From Planctomycetota bacterium (GTDB lineage: Bacteria > Planctomycetota > JAJSAM01 > JAJVHW01), in NCBI GenBank assembly GCA_021414065.1, contig JAIOPE010000037.1, positions 119,887-183,886 of the forward strand: 64,000 nt of DNA. Reading direction: 5' to 3'. How positions within the stretch are numbered: position 1 is the stretch's first letter; each line of letters begins with the position of its first letter. Position numbers and translations under genes: made by a program. Under the pieces are notes generated by a model. It saw only the letters and a list, made by a program, of their open reading frames with translations. It was not told the DNA's origin and ran no database searches. Shown piece after piece: positions 7,350 through 15,864 of the stretch.

Positions 7350-9305
7350 ATGCTGCCGCCCGTGAACGGCGACAAGATCACCATCACCGGCGTCGGGCCC
7401 ATCCCGAAGGTGCTCGCGCTCGACCGCGAGATCATCGTGGGGCGCTCCGTGAAGGCGGACATCCAGATCGACGGCGACCTGGTCTCGCGGCAGCACTGCA
7501 GGATCTGGCAAGAAGACGGGATCTGGCGGTTCCAGGACCTGCAGAGCCGGAACGGAACGCTGCTGAACGGCGACAAAGCCGACACGGGCGAACTGCACAA
7601 CGGCGACGTCCTGATGATCGGCTACGGGAAGATGCTGTTCGAGATCGCGGAGGCGGAGCACGTCCTCTCCGACTCGGACCTCGAGGTCTCGATCGTGGAC
7701 GTGCCGCTGGAACTCGACGCGGCGTCGGCCGTGCTCGCCGACGTAGACGACGACTCGTCGAACAAGACGATGGCGCTCTCGTACCGCGACCTCGTGATGG
7801 TCAACCAAAGGCTCTCGACGATCTCGAAGGTCGGCCAGCAACTCGCCACGATCCTCGACCGCGACGAACTGCTCCGCGCCGTGCTTGACACGCTGTTTGA
7901 GCTCTACCTGCAAGCGGACCGCGGCGCGGTCGTGCTGCGAGACGCTTCGGACATGTTCCGCGTGGCCGCCACGCGGTCCCGCGCGGGGATGGCGGCGACG
8001 ACTTCCGTGATGAACATCTCCTCTGGGCTGATCGGGCTCGTGCGGAAGGAGCGGAAGTCCGTCCTCTCGGCCGACACCGGCAGCGACTCGCGTTTCCAGG
8101 ACCGGCAGAGCATCGTCGGCACGGCGGGACGTTCGGTCATGTGCGCCCCGTTGCTCCGCGAGCAGGAGTTCTTCGGAGTCGTCTACCTCGACACGCAGAG
8201 CCTCGCCCAGCCCTTCACCTCGGTCGACCTGAACCTGCTCCAGGGCGTAGTCGGCCCGGTCGCGGTGGCGCTGAAGAACGCGGAACTCGTCGGGCGCATC
8301 GAAACCGAGACGCGGATGCGCACGAGCCTCGCGCGCTACCTCTCGCCGGACGTCGTCCGCCAGATCGGCGAGGGCGCGATCAAGGCGAGCCTCGGCGGCG
8401 ACCAGGTCGAAGGCACCGTGATGTTCAGCGACATCGTCGGTTTCACCGCGATGTCGGAGCGCCTCCAGCCGACGGAAGTGGTGGCGCGTCTCAACCGCTA
8501 CTTCACGCAGATGCTCGAAGCGATCTTCGGTTGGAACGGCACGGTGGACAAGTTCGGCGGCGACGCCATCATGGCCGTGTGGGGCGCGCCCGTGCCGACC
8601 CCGGAGCATCCGCAACTCGCCGTCGGCGGCGCGCTCGAGATGCACCAGCGGCTCTTCGACCTGAACTGTGCGTTCGAGGACCAGGGCGAGAAGCGGATCG
8701 GGATGGCGCTCGGTCTCAACTCCGGCAAGTTCGTCGCGGGCAACATCGGTGGCGCCGAGCGGATCGAGTGGACGGTGATCGGCGACAACGTGAACCTGGC
8801 GCAGCGCGTCGAGAGCCAGGGCTTCGGCGGGTGCGTGCTCTGCTCCGAGTCCACGTACTCGCAACTCCAGGGCGCCGGCGCGTATCGGTTCCCTCCCGTC
8901 CACGTGAAGAACCGCCAGGAGCCGGTCACCATCTACTCGGTCCGCGCGCTGAAGAGCGGACGCGGCGCCACCTGCTCGATCCCCGGCGAACTGAAGACGA
9001 GAGACGGCGTGCTTCGCGCGCTCGTCGTGAAGTCCCAGCCCCGCACCGGCGGCACGCGCGTGACGATTTACTGCTCCGGTGCGCCGCCGCAGGGCACGAG
9101 CGTCGAGTTCGTGTCGAGTCTCCCCGAGCGTCCCGCCGAGTGTCGTTTCACGGGTCGCGTGGCGGCGCAGAGCCCGCTCATCGAGTCAACGACCGCGCGC
9201 AGCGTGGACGTCGACGTCGAGACAGCGGACGCGGAAATCCAACGCCTTCTCGGCTGCACCGGGGCGGTGGACGCTCCGCTCGCACTGGACCAGATCAAGA
9301 GGTGA
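7350..9305 (+). CDS. FHA-GAF class III adenylate/guanylate cyclase
   Basis: Makes a cyclic nucleotide, probably cAMP, from NTP in the cytoplasm. The ATG at 7350 is chosen because the upstream 33 codons are Arg-rich and precede the domain start; this gives about 651 residues. Domain order: FHA phosphopeptide-binding domain (about 20-100, GRSVKADIQID, SRQHCRIWQED, LQSRNGTLLNG), a GAF domain (about 165-305), the cyclase domain (about 345-515) and a C-terminal region resembling PilZ, which is uncertain. Catalytic features are both metal-binding aspartates (FSDIVGFT; KFGGDAIMAVWG) and the IGDNVNLAQR motif with the transition-state Asn and Arg. The FHA domain suggests control by a Ser/Thr kinase. 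The next gene is a putative cAMP phosphodiesterase. Confidence 0.88.
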   Translation: MLPPVNGDKITITGVGPIPKVLALDREIIVGRSVKADIQIDGDLVSRQHCRIWQEDGIWRFQDLQSRNGTLLNGDKADTGELHNGDVLMIGYGKMLFEIAEAEHVLSDSDLEVSIVDVPLELDAASAVLADVDDDSSNKTMALSYRDLVMVNQRLSTISKVGQQLATILDRDELLRAVLDTLFELYLQADRGAVVLRDASDMFRVAATRSRAGMAATTSVMNISSGLIGLVRKERKSVLSADTGSDSRFQDRQSIVGTAGRSVMCAPLLREQEFFGVVYLDTQSLAQPFTSVDLNLLQGVVGPVAVALKNAELVGRIETETRMRTSLARYLSPDVVRQIGEGAIKASLGGDQVEGTVMFSDIVGFTAMSERLQPTEVVARLNRYFTQMLEAIFGWNGTVDKFGGDAIMAVWGAPVPTPEHPQLAVGGALEMHQRLFDLNCAFEDQGEKRIGMALGLNSGKFVAGNIGGAERIEWTVIGDNVNLAQRVESQGFGGCVLCSESTYSQLQGAGAYRFPPVHVKNRQEPVTIYSVRALKSGRGATCSIPGELKTRDGVLRALVVKSQPRTGGTRVTIYCSGAPPQGTSVEFVSSLPERPAECRFTGRVAAQSPLIESTTARSVDVDVETADAEIQRLLGCTGAVDAPLALDQIKR

Positions 9306-9354
9306 CCGTCGTGGACCATGAGACGGCTCGACCGACCCCAACCGCGGTGACACT

Positions 9355-10113
9355 GTGAAGGTCCGCGTTCTCGGATGCAGCGGCGGCGCCGCGCCGGGTC
9401 GCAACCCGTCCTGCTACCTGCTGGAAGGCGGCGTGGCGATCGACGCCGGCGCCCTCGCCTCAGCGCTGACGCTGGAAGAGCAACAGCTCATCACGGACAT
9501 CTTCTTGACGCACGCCCACTGGGACCACGTCCGCGACCTCCCGCTCACCGTGATCAACCGCACGATCAAGGCGCCGACGCTGCGCCTGCACGGCCTGCCC
9601 GAAACGGTTCAGTCGATCCGCGCGCACTTGATGAACGGCGAGACCTGGTTCAAGGCGTTCGATCTGCCCAGCGTCGAGAGCCCGTTCATCTCGGCATCGC
9701 CGATGACGGCCGGCGAGACGCGGGAGTGCGGACGCTACCGGATCTCCGCGGTTTCGGTCCCGCACACCGTGCCTGCGATCAGCTACGTGATCGACGACGG
9801 TACCTGCAGCGTGATGATGAACGCCGACACAGTCGGCGGCGGGATCTTCGAACGCATGCCGAAGGATCACAGCCCGCTGAAGGCCGTGTTCCTGGAAGCG
9901 TCGTTCCCGAACCGCATGCGCGACTTCGCCGTGATGACGGGCCACCTCACGCCGCAGATGCTCGGCGAGGAGACGAGACACCTCGCGACCGACGTGGACG
10001 TGATCGTCACGCACCTGAAGCCCGGCTTCGAAACCGAGATGGCCCGCGAGATCGCGGATCTCGGTCGCCCCGGCATCCGCCCCTGCAGAGACGGCGACGT
10101 CTTCGAGTGGTAG
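9355..10113 (+). CDS. Class II-type 3',5'-cyclic nucleotide phosphodiesterase (metallo-beta-lactamase fold)
   Basis: Expected to hydrolyse cAMP or cGMP. The 252-residue protein has a metallo-beta-lactamase fold with the dinuclear metal motif THAHWDH, later Asp/His ligands (MMNADTVGGG, GHLTPQML), and LPETVQSIRAHLMNGETWF, a segment characteristic of class II cyclic nucleotide phosphodiesterases rather than general beta-lactamase-fold hydrolases. The start is GTG (9355), 49 nt after the adenylate cyclase stop, so synthesis and degradation of the second messenger are probably co-transcribed. A different MBL-fold hydrolase is the main alternative. Confidence 0.75.
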   Translation: MKVRVLGCSGGAAPGRNPSCYLLEGGVAIDAGALASALTLEEQQLITDIFLTHAHWDHVRDLPLTVINRTIKAPTLRLHGLPETVQSIRAHLMNGETWFKAFDLPSVESPFISASPMTAGETRECGRYRISAVSVPHTVPAISYVIDDGTCSVMMNADTVGGGIFERMPKDHSPLKAVFLEASFPNRMRDFAVMTGHLTPQMLGEETRHLATDVDVIVTHLKPGFETEMAREIADLGRPGIRPCRDGDVFEW

Positions 10114-10201
10114 CGCGCCGCGCCGCCCCCGCGCGGCGCTCGACCGTCCCCGACCGGCCCGATAGCATCCGCGGCCACCGCAAGAGGAGGAGACCCCACG
10201 C

Positions 10202-11125
10202 ATGTCGCTCACGCCCCGAGTCCGCGAGATCCTGAGCTGGTACCCGTCCGACAACCCGGGCGTGAAGGCGAACCTGGCTCGCATGCTGATGACCGGGCGC
10301 CTCGCCGGGACCGGGAAAATGGTCATCCTTCCCGTGGACCAGGGCTTCGAGCACGGTCCCGACCGAACCTTCGGGCCGAACCCGGCCGGGTACGATCCGT
10401 GCTACCACGCGAACCTCGCGGTGGACGCGGGTTGCAACGCGTACGCCGCCCCCCTCGGTCAGCTCGAAGCGGCCGCGGACCGGTTCCCCGGCGTGCTCCC
10501 GCTCATCCTCAAGCTGAACAACTCGGACTCGCTCGGCGGCCCGACGCAGCCCTGGCCCGCGATCACCGGCTCGGTCGGCGACGCACTCCGGCTCGGATGC
10601 TCGGCAGTCGGCTTCACGATCTACCCGGGCTCGGACCATCGCAACGAGGCGTACGGCGAGATCCGCGAGATCGCGGAAGAGGCCAAGGCGAACGGCATTG
10701 CCGTCGTCATCTGGAGCTACCCGCGCGGCGGCGGGCTCACGAAAGAGGGCGAGACGGCCGTGGACGTCGTCGCGTACGCGGCCCACATCGCGGCGCAGCT
10801 CGGCGCGCACATCGTGAAGGTGAAGCCGCCGACGGCCACCGTTGCGAGAGACGAGAACCGCAAGGTGCTCGACAAGGTCGGCGCGAAGTTCGACACCATG
10901 GCCGACCGCATCCGTCACGTCGTCCAGGCCACGTTTGCGGGGCGGCGGATCGTCGTCTTCTCCGGCGGTGAAGCGAAGGACACGGCCGCGGTGCTCGACG
11001 AGGTCCGAGGCATCCACCAGGGCGGCGGGTTCGGGTCGATCGTCGGCCGGAACTCGTTCCAGCGCAAGCACGCCGACGGCGTCCAGCTCCTGCAGCAGAT
11101 CATGGACGTCTACGCCGGCAAGTAA
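10202..11125 (+). CDS. fbaB: Class I fructose-bisphosphate aldolase, DhnA/FbaB type
   Basis: Cleaves fructose 1,6-bisphosphate to the two triose phosphates, or the reverse, through a Schiff-base lysine. The 307-residue length fits the archaeal/DhnA-type class I family. Visible motifs are LPVDQGFEHGP near the N-terminus, KLNNSDSLGG, IVKVKPP carrying the candidate Schiff-base Lys, and the phosphate-binding end IVVFSGGEAK / GGGFGSIVGRNSFQR. A strong AAGAGGAGGAG ribosome site precedes the ATG. An intrinsic terminator-like hairpin follows. Confidence 0.9.
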   Translation: MSLTPRVREILSWYPSDNPGVKANLARMLMTGRLAGTGKMVILPVDQGFEHGPDRTFGPNPAGYDPCYHANLAVDAGCNAYAAPLGQLEAAADRFPGVLPLILKLNNSDSLGGPTQPWPAITGSVGDALRLGCSAVGFTIYPGSDHRNEAYGEIREIAEEAKANGIAVVIWSYPRGGGLTKEGETAVDVVAYAAHIAAQLGAHIVKVKPPTATVARDENRKVLDKVGAKFDTMADRIRHVVQATFAGRRIVVFSGGEAKDTAAVLDEVRGIHQGGGFGSIVGRNSFQRKHADGVQLLQQIMDVYAGK

Positions 11126-11134
11126 GGCGCTCGG

Positions 11135-11171
11135 CGGCCCGGACGGGACCCCGTCCGGGCCGCTTTGATTC
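11135..11171 (+). terminator. Intrinsic terminator-like hairpin after fbaB
   Basis: GGCCCGGACGG pairs with CCGTCCGGGCC around a short loop, 10 nt after the aldolase stop. The U-rich tail is weak (GCTTTGATT). Confidence 0.6.
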
Positions 11172-11319
11172 GACGCAGAGAGTTCGACGCGCCGGGTGCC
11201 CGCATCCCGTCGTGTTGTGTACGCTGCAACTGCGGTCCCTGGCCGTTTCGTGGGGACGAGCCCGGGCGCTCTCTAGGATGGTCGGATTGCGCTCCCCCTT
11301 TGGAGCGGAGGACCTCGCG

Positions 11320-13158
11320 ATGACCCCCGACACCGCCGCCGCCAGTGCCGTCACTGCCACCGCCGTGAACGTCAACGACTTCACGATCCTCGTGGCCACG
11401 GTGAACGGCACCGGCTCCCAGACCGCCAACAGCACGCTGATCCGGACGATCATGGGCATGGGCGTTCCGGTGAGCGGGAAGAACATCTTCCCGTCGAACA
11501 TCCAGGGCCTGACGACCTGGTACTCGATCCGCGTCTGCGAGGCCGGGTGGACGTCGTACAAGAGCCGGCCCGACGTGCTGATCGCGATGAACCCGGCGAC
11601 GGCGCTCGAAGACGTCCAGAAGTGCGTGGCGGGCGCGGCCGTCATCTACGACGCCCCGCTCGGGCTCGACAAGCAGCGGAAGGACGTCCGCTACTACCCG
11701 GTTCCGTTCGGCAAACTCGTCAAGGCCGTGTGCGACAAGCCTGCGCTCTGGAAGCTCGTCCAGAACATGATCTACGTCGGCGTCGCGGCGGAACTGCTCT
11801 CGCTCGACATGGCGTGGATCGAGAAGGCCCTCAAGAAGGCGTTCGCCTCGAAGGCCAAGGCGTTTGCGCTGAACTGGAGCGCCGTACAGGCCGGCGCGAC
11901 GTACGCGAAGGAGACGTTCGCCGAGAAGCCGGCGCTGCGCGTCGAGCACCGGAACCTGACCACCGGGAAGATCCTGATCGACGGCAACTCCGCCACGGCG
12001 CTCGGCGCCACGATGGCCGGGCTGACGGTCCTGATCTGGTATCCGATCACGCCGTCGTCGTCGGTCGCGGAAGCCGCAACCGAGTACCTCAACAAGTACC
12101 GGAAGACACCCGAGGGCAAGTCCACCTTCGCCGTCGTTCAGGCCGAGGACGAACTCGCCGCGATCGGCATGTGCATCGGCGCCGGATGGTCCGGCGCGCG
12201 GACGATGACGGCGACATCGGGCCCCGGCATCTCGCTCATGAGCGAGTTCCTCGGACTCGGCTACTACGCCGAGGTGCCCTGCGTGGTCGTGAACGTGCAG
12301 CGCACGGGCCCGTCCACGGGCCTCCCGACGCGCACGATGCAAGGCGACCTGCTCTCGACGGCGTACGTGTCCCACGGCGACACGAAGCATCCGATGCTGC
12401 TCCCGGCAACGCCCGAGGAGGCGTACGAGTTCACGCAGCAGGCGTTCGACCTGGCCGAGTTCGCGCAGACGCCGGTGTTCGTGATGTCGGACCTCGACCT
12501 CGGCATGAACAACTGGATGTGCGACCCGTTCCCGTACCCGGAGACGCCGATCGCGCGCGGCAAGGTGCTCACGAAGGAAGCCTTCGAGAAGCTCGCGCCC
12601 GGCTCGTGGGGCCGTTACGCAGACGTGGACGGCGACGGCGTGGCGTGGCGCACGCTCCCCGGCACGGAGAAGGACGGCATGGCGTACTTCACGCGCGGCA
12701 CGGGCCACGACGAGAAGGCGCGGTACACGGAGGACGGCGACGTCTACGTGAAGAACCTGGACCGCCTCGGCCGGAAGATGGACACCATCCGGGGCCGCCT
12801 CCCCGCACCCGTGACGGTGACGGCGGCGCGTCCCACGAAGGTCGGCATTCTCGCGTTCGGCACCACGCACTACGCCGTGGTCGAGAGCCTGGATCAACTC
12901 GCTCGGGAACGGGGGCTCGCACTCGACTACCTGCGGATCCGCGCCTTCCCGTTCGCCGACGAGGTGAAGGCGTTCTTTGCGTCGCACGACCACGTGTACG
13001 TCCTCGAGCAGAACCGCGACGCCCAGATGGCCGCGCTGCTTCGCGTCGAGCTTCCCGATGTCTCCGCCAAGATCCGGAGCGTGCTGCGCTACGACGGCTT
13101 CCCCGTCTCCGCGCGCGAGCTGACGGACGAGATCGCTTCGAAGGAGTCCGCCCGATGA
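11320..13158 (+). CDS. korA: 2-oxoacid:ferredoxin oxidoreductase, fused gamma-alpha subunit (2-oxoglutarate type)
   Basis: With the next gene it forms an enzyme that oxidatively decarboxylates a 2-oxoacid (probably 2-oxoglutarate) to the acyl-CoA, reducing ferredoxin; it can run in reverse. The ATG at 11320 has GGAGG 8 nt upstream; the track's earlier start adds a non-homologous extension. The product is about 612 residues. The N-terminal gamma domain (about 15-200, TVNGTGSQTANSTLIRTIMG) is followed by the alpha pyrimidine-binding domain (WYPITPSSSVAEAATEYL, QAEDELAAIGMCIGAGW, TATSGPGISLMSEFLGL). It overlaps the beta gene by 4 nt (ATGA). The exact substrate is uncertain. Confidence 0.88.
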   Translation: MTPDTAAASAVTATAVNVNDFTILVATVNGTGSQTANSTLIRTIMGMGVPVSGKNIFPSNIQGLTTWYSIRVCEAGWTSYKSRPDVLIAMNPATALEDVQKCVAGAAVIYDAPLGLDKQRKDVRYYPVPFGKLVKAVCDKPALWKLVQNMIYVGVAAELLSLDMAWIEKALKKAFASKAKAFALNWSAVQAGATYAKETFAEKPALRVEHRNLTTGKILIDGNSATALGATMAGLTVLIWYPITPSSSVAEAATEYLNKYRKTPEGKSTFAVVQAEDELAAIGMCIGAGWSGARTMTATSGPGISLMSEFLGLGYYAEVPCVVVNVQRTGPSTGLPTRTMQGDLLSTAYVSHGDTKHPMLLPATPEEAYEFTQQAFDLAEFAQTPVFVMSDLDLGMNNWMCDPFPYPETPIARGKVLTKEAFEKLAPGSWGRYADVDGDGVAWRTLPGTEKDGMAYFTRGTGHDEKARYTEDGDVYVKNLDRLGRKMDTIRGRLPAPVTVTAARPTKVGILAFGTTHYAVVESLDQLARERGLALDYLRIRAFPFADEVKAFFASHDHVYVLEQNRDAQMAALLRVELPDVSAKIRSVLRYDGFPVSARELTDEIASKESAR

Positions 13159-14225
13159 CCGCGCCCGCACTCCCGAGCCTGCCGAGCGGCAGTTCGCAGC
13201 CCGCGAAACTGGCGACGAACCACCTCGGCCTCACGCTGAAGGACTACGGCGGCGCCCCCTCGACGCTCTGCAACGGCTGCGGCCACGACGCGATCACGGC
13301 CGCGCTCATCCAGGCGGCGTGGGAAGACGGGCTGAACCCCTACAAGCTCGCGAAGATGTCGGGCATCGGCTGCTCGTCGAAGACGACCGCGTACTTCGTG
13401 AGCAAGGCGTGGGGCTTCAACGCCGTGCACGGCCGCATGCCGTCCGTCGCGACGGGCGCGGCGCTCGGCAACCACACGCTGCAGATGGTCGGCGTTTCGG
13501 GCGACGGCGACACGGCGTCGATCGGCATCGGGCAGTTCGTCCACGCGATCCGGCGGAACCTGCCGATGGTGTACGTGGTCGAGAACAACGGCGTCTACGG
13601 CCTCACGAAAGGTCAGTTCTCCGCCACGGCGGAGAAGGGCGCGAAGTCGCGCTGGGGCGACGAGAACTTCGCGGAGGGCATCGACCTCTGCGGCCTGGCG
13701 CTCGAGCTCGGCGCCACGTTCGTCGCGCGCAGCTTCTCGGCCGACAAGAAGCAGCTCGTCCCGCTCATCCGCTCCGCGCTGAACCACCGTGGAATCGCCG
13801 TCCTCGACGTCATCTCGCCGTGCGTGACGTTCAACAACCACGAGGCTTCCACGAAGTCGTACGACTGGGGCCGCGAGCACGAGAAGGCCCTTCACGAGAT
13901 CGGCTTCGTCAACCCGTGGGACGCGCCCGACGTGGCCTACGGCGACGGCGACCGCATCGAAGTTCCGATGCCCGACGGCGGTCGCATCACGCTCCGCAAG
14001 ATGAGCGAGGACCACGACCCGCGCAACAAGGACTCCGCGCTCCGCCTCGTCAACCAGGCCCGCCGCAACCACGAGTTCCTGACGGGACTGTTCTACGTCA
14101 ACGGGGACCAGCCGAACTTCGTCGAGGGCATGAACCTCGTGGACGAGCCCCTCGCGACGCTCCCCGCGTCGGTCACGCGCCCGCCGAAGTCGGTCCTCGA
14201 CGAAGTGATGGAGTCCTTCCGCTGA
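13155..14225 (+). CDS. korB: 2-oxoacid:ferredoxin oxidoreductase, beta (TPP-binding) subunit
   Basis: The thiamine diphosphate-binding half of the enzyme (356 residues). The long 892-residue track ORF upstream of 13155 is a shadow inside korA; the real start is the ATG overlapping the korA stop. It shows CNGCGHDA near the N-terminus, GIGCSSK (cluster/TPP region), the TPP motif GDGDTASIG and VVENNGVYGLTKGQ. No fused ferredoxin domain is present, so a separate ferredoxin must accept electrons; the 7Fe ferredoxin at 17458 is a candidate. Confidence 0.88.
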   Translation: MTAPALPSLPSGSSQPAKLATNHLGLTLKDYGGAPSTLCNGCGHDAITAALIQAAWEDGLNPYKLAKMSGIGCSSKTTAYFVSKAWGFNAVHGRMPSVATGAALGNHTLQMVGVSGDGDTASIGIGQFVHAIRRNLPMVYVVENNGVYGLTKGQFSATAEKGAKSRWGDENFAEGIDLCGLALELGATFVARSFSADKKQLVPLIRSALNHRGIAVLDVISPCVTFNNHEASTKSYDWGREHEKALHEIGFVNPWDAPDVAYGDGDRIEVPMPDGGRITLRKMSEDHDPRNKDSALRLVNQARRNHEFLTGLFYVNGDQPNFVEGMNLVDEPLATLPASVTRPPKSVLDEVMESFR

Positions 14226-15379
14226 CAAGCCCGCGCTCCCGCGATCGCCGGAGCTGCCTCGCGGCGGCTTTGCTCGCGGGAGCGCTGTCGCTCGTCCCCG
14301 GGAGCGCCTCCCCCGCCCGCGCCGCGGGCACGGTGGTGGTCCGCCGCACGTTCGTCGGTCGCGATGCCATCGGATGGGAGATCCTCGGCGACGCGTCAGC
14401 GAACGTCCTCAGCGTCGCAACGACCGCAGAGTCGGGCGGCGCCGTCACGATCGGGATCACGGCGGGCGTCGCGACCGCGCTCGACGGCCCGTCGTCGATC
14501 GAGCTCGGCGTCCACGAGAGTCTCCGCATCGTTCTCGGCGCCGGCGACGACGTGCTCAGCCTGGGCGACGCCGGAACGTCGGCCACGCTGCACGTTCCCG
14601 GTGCGCTCCGCATCGAGATGGGCGCCGGGAACGACCGCGTGGTCGGAGCGAACGTCACCGCCACCGACGGTCCGCTGCTCGTTGCGGGGGGAATCGGCAA
14701 CGACACGATCGACCTGGCCGTGTGTTCGTCGGGCGGACGCATCCAGGCCCGCGGACTCGCCGGCAACGACACCATCTCGCTCACATCCGCGACGGCCGCG
14801 CGCGGCGTGCTGATCGAGGGCGGCGCGGGCAACGACGCGCTCACCGCGACCGACGTGACGTCTCCGCGCGGCCTCGTCCTGGTCGGCGGCTTCGGGTTCG
14901 ACACCCTTCGCCTCGCGGGAACGCTCGACGCCGGTCCGCGCCCGGTCGTCCTCGACGGGGGCACGGAGAGCGATCAGTTCCCGTCGTCCGGCGCGCAGGT
15001 GCGCGGGCCGCTCGTCGTCCGCTGCGGCGCGGGCGACGACACGGTTTCGTTCACGGGCGTCGTCGTCACGCAGGGAGGCGCGCGTCTGCTCGGCGAAGTC
15101 GGCACGGACCGGATCACACTCGGAATCGACGTCCAGGCGGGGCCGCTCGACGTCGCGGGCGGCATCGGGGACGACACGGTGACGTTCGCGGCGGCGCGCG
15201 CGTCGAAGGCGGTTTTCGTCGATCTGGGCATTGGCAACGACCGCCTCGTCACCGGCACGTCGGTCTGGGGTGCCGACGTGCGATTCGTCGGCGGGCCCGG
15301 CACAGACACGCTGACGCCCGGCGCGGGCGACGTCATCGACGGGAAGCTGCACACGCGAGGGTTCGAGGCGCAGAACTGA
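14222..15379 (+). CDS. Secreted beta-helix protein with GGxGND-type repeats, possible CTG start
   Basis: A signal peptide (SCLAAALLAGALSLVPGSASPARA) is followed by about 330 residues of repeats such as GAGDDVLSL, GAGNDRVVG, GGIGNDTIDL, GLAGNDTISL, GAGNDALTA and GAGDDTVSF, resembling RTX/hemolysin-type calcium-binding or parallel beta-helix repeats. The frame is open far upstream within korB, but the first sensible start is a CTG at 14222 overlapping the korB stop (CTGA), in the style of the ATGA overlaps nearby. A TTG within the signal peptide is the other option; no ATG or GTG fits. Probably exported; target and partner unknown. Confidence 0.7.
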   Translation: MTSPRSRDRRSCLAAALLAGALSLVPGSASPARAAGTVVVRRTFVGRDAIGWEILGDASANVLSVATTAESGGAVTIGITAGVATALDGPSSIELGVHESLRIVLGAGDDVLSLGDAGTSATLHVPGALRIEMGAGNDRVVGANVTATDGPLLVAGGIGNDTIDLAVCSSGGRIQARGLAGNDTISLTSATAARGVLIEGGAGNDALTATDVTSPRGLVLVGGFGFDTLRLAGTLDAGPRPVVLDGGTESDQFPSSGAQVRGPLVVRCGAGDDTVSFTGVVVTQGGARLLGEVGTDRITLGIDVQAGPLDVAGGIGDDTVTFAAARASKAVFVDLGIGNDRLVTGTSVWGADVRFVGGPGTDTLTPGAGDVIDGKLHTRGFEAQN

Positions 15380-15405
15380 CGACGTCGCAGACCGACGCGA
15401 TCGGT

Positions 15406-15864
15406 TTACGAATTGCGCGGGACAAAAAACTGTCCCGCCTCGGTACTCAACCTGGCGAGGAAGGCCGCGTCCACCGGATGCGAAAGTCGTTCAACCGCCT
15501 GCTGCGGCGGGAGCCAGATGGCCACGGGGTTGTCCGGGTCCTCGGGAGCGAGCCGGGTCTCGGTCGTGTGGAAGAGGAAGAGCACCATGCGTTTGATCAC
15601 GTGGGGCTTCTGCATCGCGGTCCGCTCGTAATGCGGTAGGTCGGCGACGCGCGTGAGCGCGGTCAGGCCGGTCTCCTCGCGGATCTCGCGGAGCGCGGCG
15701 GCGAACAGATCCTCGCCTTCCTGCACTCCGCCCTTCGGGAGCGACCAGGTCACGCCCTTCTGGCTGACGACGACAACGCACCCATCGGCGCCGACGATCA
15801 CACCGCCGGCGCTGGTCGTGCGTACGATCGAAGGTCCCACGCTATCGCGGGAACGGCCGGGCAC
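15406..15864 (-). CDS. Nudix hydrolase
   Basis: Hydrolyses a nucleoside diphosphate linked to another moiety; the substrate cannot be told from sequence. The 152-residue protein has a complete Nudix box (GGVQEGEDLFAAALREIREE followed by TGL) within a small Nudix fold starting at about residue 17 (SAGGVIVGADG). The GTG start at 15864 overlaps the citrate synthase 3' end by 23 nt; a second GTG at 15840 would leave no overlap. It is probably co-transcribed with citrate synthase. Confidence 0.85.
   Translation of the reverse strand: MPGRSRDSVGPSIVRTTSAGGVIVGADGCVVVVSQKGVTWSLPKGGVQEGEDLFAAALREIREETGLTALTRVADLPHYERTAMQKPHVIKRMVLFLFHTTETRLAPEDPDNPVAIWLPPQQAVERLSHPVDAAFLARLSTEAGQFFVPRNS

Noticed and set aside
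6579-8903. 774-residue minus-strand ORF
   Set aside because: Antisense to the adenylate cyclase; it merely passes through the MITE, which is why it contains KPRKGPNAA.
11547-13154. Upstream part of the 892-residue ORF containing korB
   Set aside because: It lies inside korA in another frame. The real korB start is the ATG overlapping the korA stop.
15417-15438. Hairpin GCGGGAC / GTCCCGC as a terminator
   Set aside because: It lies inside the Nudix coding end on one strand and lacks a T-tract on the other.
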